Shown in pieces: positions 60,969-64,000 of a stretch of DNA of 64,000 bases (positions are counted from its first letter, which is position 1; the number at the start of each line of letters is the position of its first letter). The position numbers were made by a program, and so were the translations under genes. The stretch covers positions 868,001 through 932,000 of the forward strand of contig NZ_QUHC01000001.1 in assembly GCF_003479425.1 (NCBI RefSeq). Reading direction: 5' to 3'. The notes under the pieces were generated by a model that did not search any database, had not been told where the DNA came from, and saw nothing but the letters and a program-made list of their open reading frames with translations. This stretch comes from Odoribacter sp. AF15-53. GTDB lineage: Bacteria > Bacteroidota > Bacteroidia > Bacteroidales > Marinifilaceae.

Positions 60969-63140
60969 ATGAGAAAAATTGCATTATGCTTTTTGGCTTT
61001 CATTCTGATAGCCTTGCCGAGTTTGGCAGACGAGGGAATGTGGATTCCGATGTTGTTGAAGAAATACAACATAGAAGACATGCAAAAAGCCGGTTTTAAA
61101 TTGACGGCAGAAGATATCTACGATATCAATCAGGCATCATTGAAAGACGCCGTGATCGGGCTGGGAAGAGAAGATTCCCCGTTTCATCATTTCTGCACGG
61201 GAGAAATCGTGAGTGATCAGGGGCTAGTGATCACCAATCATCACTGCTCGTTCGGGATGATTCAAGCGCATTCCAGCTTGGAACATAACTATTTGAGAGA
61301 TGGCTTCTGGGCTAAAACTCAAAAGGATGAATTAACTAATCCTAATATCACGGCCTCTATTCTGGTGCGTATGGAAGACGTGACGGATAAAATCAATGCA
61401 GCCGTGAAGGACGAGATGCCGGAGGCTGAGCGTGCCAAAATAATAAAAGATATATGCCGTAAATTAGAAGCTGAAGCAGTCAAAGGTACGAACTTGAAAG
61501 CAAACATTAAACCGTATTTTAACGGGAACCAGTATTTCCTGTCCGTGTTCAAAATTTTTCGGGATGTACGTTTGGTTGGGGCTCCTAATTCCGCCATCGG
61601 TAAGTTCGGGGGCGACACGGATAACTGGACATGGCCGCGCCACACGGGAGACTTCTCCGTGCTTCGGATATATGCCGGAGCGGACAATGAACCGGCAGCG
61701 ATTTCCGGAAGTAATGTACCTTACAAACCGGCTAAGTTTTTCAAGATTTCAGCACGGGGGGTACAGGAAGGTGATTTTACCATGGTCTTCGGCTATCCGG
61801 GAACGACAAATGAATATTTGACCTCTTATGCTATTGATCAAATCGCCTCGGTAGAGGACCCGCACAAGATTAAAATCCGGACAGCGAAACTTGATGTGAT
61901 TAACGCTGCCATGGAATCGGATGAATTATTGCGCATCAAATATGCGGCGAAAGCGGCAAGCGTGGCAAACGCGTGGAAAAAATGGCAGGGAGAAATTAAA
62001 GGATTGGATCGTTTCAGCACGGCTGACAACAAGAGAATTCTGGAAAGGAATTTTGAAAACTGGGCAAAAAGCAACGGGAAAACAAAATATATCGGTTTGA
62101 CCGATCGTTTTAAAGGGTTATATGATGCCCGCCGGGAATATATACTGGCTGCAGCCTATGCTTCCGAGGCCGGGTTGGGAGGAGCTGAAGTTATCAAGTT
62201 TGCCCGTGGGATCGAACAGGCTTTGGAAAACTATGATAAATTTGAAGACAAGGATAAGCTGAAACAGTCTTTGAAAGATTACGTGGAGGCTTTCTACAAA
62301 GATTATGACGTGGCGACGGACCAACAGATTTTGACGGAAATGTTGAAGTTGTATAATAACGAGGAAGTAGGTGATCAGTGGATTCCTTCCGTTGTACGCC
62401 TTAGTCCGAAATACGCCAAGAATAACGCGTACGACCGTTTCGCCGCGGATATATTCAAGAAATCACTTTTCACGAATAAAGAACAGCTATTATCGTTTAT
62501 TGATCATTTATCGGCTAAATCAATCGAAAAATTAGAAAAAGACCCGGTTATAATATTATCAACGGGTATTTACACGTTGTATTCAGAGAAAATTCGTCCG
62601 GAATTAAGCAAGATCGAGAATGAACTAAAATCTTTGAATCGTTTGTGGATGGCCGGATTGATGGACATGCAACCCGACAAGACTTTCTATCCGGATGCCA
62701 ATTCAACCTTGAGAATTGCTTACGGGAAAGTGGCCGGATACCATGCTACTGACGCCGTGTATTACACGCATTATACCACCTTGAAAGGTATTATGGAAAA
62801 AGATAACCCGAATATCTACGATTATGATGTTCCCCAGAAATTAAGGGATTTGTACAAGAATCGTGATTTCGGACCTTACACGCAAGACGGGGAAGTGCCA
62901 GTTTGTTTTATCGCGACAAATCATACCACGGGAGGAAATTCCGGTAGTCCGGTGTTGGATGCGGAAGGCAATCTGATAGGTCTGAACTTCGACCGTGCTT
63001 GGGAAGGAGTGATGTCGGATATGCAATATAGCCCGGAAATCTGTCGGAATATCGCTGTTGACATTCGCTACGTTCTTTTTATCATAGACAAATATGCGGG
63101 TGCTCAACACCTGATTGATGAAATGGAAATCATTCGATAA
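60969..63140 (+). CDS. S46 family dipeptidyl peptidase, DPP11-like
   Basis: This 723-residue secreted peptidase has a signal peptide ending LPSLA, then DEGMWIPMLL, the S46 N-terminus. Its chymotrypsin-like fold shows the catalytic His in VITNHHCSFGMIQ near residue 84, an Asp in the FGGDTDNWTWPRHTGDF segment near 215, and the Ser in TGGNSGSPVLDAEG near 660. The residue after FD in GLNFDRAWEG is Arg. In Porphyromonas DPP11 Arg at this position selects acidic P1 residues, whereas DPP7 has Gly. So this enzyme is predicted to release dipeptides with Asp or Glu. It acts in the periplasm, feeding peptide catabolism. Confidence 0.93.
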   Translation: MRKIALCFLAFILIALPSLADEGMWIPMLLKKYNIEDMQKAGFKLTAEDIYDINQASLKDAVIGLGREDSPFHHFCTGEIVSDQGLVITNHHCSFGMIQAHSSLEHNYLRDGFWAKTQKDELTNPNITASILVRMEDVTDKINAAVKDEMPEAERAKIIKDICRKLEAEAVKGTNLKANIKPYFNGNQYFLSVFKIFRDVRLVGAPNSAIGKFGGDTDNWTWPRHTGDFSVLRIYAGADNEPAAISGSNVPYKPAKFFKISARGVQEGDFTMVFGYPGTTNEYLTSYAIDQIASVEDPHKIKIRTAKLDVINAAMESDELLRIKYAAKAASVANAWKKWQGEIKGLDRFSTADNKRILERNFENWAKSNGKTKYIGLTDRFKGLYDARREYILAAAYASEAGLGGAEVIKFARGIEQALENYDKFEDKDKLKQSLKDYVEAFYKDYDVATDQQILTEMLKLYNNEEVGDQWIPSVVRLSPKYAKNNAYDRFAADIFKKSLFTNKEQLLSFIDHLSAKSIEKLEKDPVIILSTGIYTLYSEKIRPELSKIENELKSLNRLWMAGLMDMQPDKTFYPDANSTLRIAYGKVAGYHATDAVYYTHYTTLKGIMEKDNPNIYDYDVPQKLRDLYKNRDFGPYTQDGEVPVCFIATNHTTGGNSGSPVLDAEGNLIGLNFDRAWEGVMSDMQYSPEICRNIAVDIRYVLFIIDKYAGAQHLIDEMEIIR

Positions 63141-63150
63141 ATAATAAAGA

Positions 63151-63177
63151 AAAATCGGGAGCAAAGCTCCCGATTTT
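63151..63177. terminator. Bidirectional terminator
   Basis: AAAATCGGGAGC (63151-63162) pairs perfectly with GCTCCCGATTTT (63166-63177) around AAA. It separates the convergent S46 peptidase and superoxide dismutase genes. Confidence 0.9.
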
Positions 63178-63180
63178 CTT

Positions 63181-63837
63181 TTATCCTAATCGTTTGTTTA
63201 CGATGTCCCAGTTTACAATATTCCAGTAATTTTCGATGTATTTCGGTCTTGCGTTTTGAGTATCCAAGTAGTAGGCATGTTCCCAAACGTCAATCGTTAA
63301 AATTGGTTTTTTACCATGTTTCAGTGGCGTATCAGCGTTACCAGTTTGCACGATTTCCAGTTTACCGCTCTTGTCAACAACCAACCAGGCCCATCCTGAA
63401 CCAAATAAGGTAGTGGCTGCTTTAGCAAAAGCTTCTTTGAAGGCGTCAAAGCTACCGAATGATTTATCAATTAATTCTTTCACTTTTCCCGTTGGGGTAA
63501 CTTTCGTTGCGTTGTGAGCTTGGAAAGCCTCGAAATAGAATATATGGTTGTAAGTTTGTGCCGCATTGTTGAATATACCACCTTCGGATTTCATCACGAT
63601 ACCTTCCAAGCACATTTTCTCGAATTCGGTTCCGGTGATCAAGTTATTCATGTTCGTGATATAAGTGGCAAGATGTTTGCCATAGTGGTATTGAATGGTT
63701 CTCTCACTAATATAAGGCTCTAATGCGTTTTCTTTATAGGGGAGAGGAGGTAATTTAAATTTGTTGTCTTCACCTCTTGCATTTATAATATCCGATGACA
63801 TTAGCACGTCTAGATCTTTGTACTCTTCTGTTTTCAT
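63181..63837 (-). CDS. sodB: Superoxide dismutase (Fe/Mn)
   Basis: This 218-residue protein has the Fe/Mn superoxide dismutase core: LPPLPYKENALEPYISERTIQYHYGKHLATYITNMNNL with the first His ligands, then NAAQTYNHIFYFEA, FGSGWAWLV and DVWEHAYYLDTQN, which carries the last Asp and His ligands. The first ~25 residues before LPPLPY (MKTEEYKDLDVLMSSDIINARG) are longer than in the usual protein and hydrophilic; they are not a signal peptide. A later ATG at residue 13 would shorten this. It removes superoxide in the cytoplasm of this anaerobe. Confidence 0.95.
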   Translation of the reverse strand: MKTEEYKDLDVLMSSDIINARGEDNKFKLPPLPYKENALEPYISERTIQYHYGKHLATYITNMNNLITGTEFEKMCLEGIVMKSEGGIFNNAAQTYNHIFYFEAFQAHNATKVTPTGKVKELIDKSFGSFDAFKEAFAKAATTLFGSGWAWLVVDKSGKLEIVQTGNADTPLKHGKKPILTIDVWEHAYYLDTQNARPKYIENYWNIVNWDIVNKRLG

Positions 63838-64000
63838 ATCCTTATGTTTTAAAATTAAACTGTTTTAAATTTACTAATTCTATTAGATAGATACGACAAA
63901 ATGTAAAAAGAGGTTTCATTTTTAGACAAAAAATATGATTTTCTTTTTTTCGGATAGGAAAGTAAAGATTATTATCGTGAATACAGGAGGGAGGAGTCCT

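Overview
The window is a chromosomal segment of a Bacteroidota gut commensal, most likely of the order Bacteroidales and possibly the Odoribacteraceae (Butyricimonas/Odoribacter type). The evidence is SusC/SusD pairs with FecR and an ECF sigma factor, many lipoproteins, an S46 dipeptidyl peptidase, a butyrate kinase, and repeated promoters of the Bacteroidetes form (TTTG ... TAnnTTTG). The genus is inference; no rRNA or marker gene set is present.

Layout. 1-1824 is the 3' part of a UvrD/AddA-type helicase-nuclease. 1968-3377 is an outer-membrane DUF5723-like protein. 3550-4898 is an unusual island: two identical initiator tRNA-Met genes in inverted orientation flank one secreted TolB-like propeller gene. 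5054-10731 carries transketolase, a small unknown protein, a CYTH protein and an S9 peptidase. 11107-12025 is a three-gene toxin-antitoxin-like operon (DUF3791, DUF3990, DUF3791-like).

12306-32037 is a large accessory nutrient-acquisition locus: FecR, SusC with an STN domain, SusD, two further surface lipoproteins, a TlpA lipoprotein, three small membrane proteins with Ig-like folds, a 1121-residue fusion of an ABC-2 type permease with a degenerate M1-like region and a golvesin-like C-terminus, a lipoprotein with two DTG aspartic-protease motifs, a second TlpA protein, an outer-membrane barrel, and a convergent ECF sigma factor at the far end. Together these look like one envelope-spanning system that captures, imports and processes a substrate, perhaps a peptide or metallophore, with redox and proteolytic steps in the periplasm. 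This is the best candidate for an undescribed system here.

32310-35767 is housekeeping (SPOR lipoprotein, FtsE-like ATPase with a long acidic tail, Rpe, gamma carbonic anhydrase, small lipoprotein). Two tRNA-Gly genes, a repeat element and a fused nucleotidyltransferase-HEPN protein follow. 37791-42553 holds a triple AAA+ CbxX-type protein overlapping a MATE exporter. Then come purL, a PQQ-like propeller protein, xpt, an M20 amidohydrolase, a secreted nuclease/phosphatase-family protein, an alpha/beta hydrolase, butyrate kinase, glycerate kinase, a serine hydrolase and a class IV aminotransferase. 57498-60939 is a tight operon (unknown protein, DUF2520, KdsC-like phosphatase, UbiA-like prenyltransferase, Maf). 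It is followed by a DPP11-like S46 peptidase and superoxide dismutase.

At least five unrelated non-coding inverted-repeat elements (10888-10991, 20810-20937, 36202-36340, 56247-56349, 57231-57450) punctuate the intergenic spaces; some look like MITEs. All functional names come from reading motifs by eye; no database search was run.
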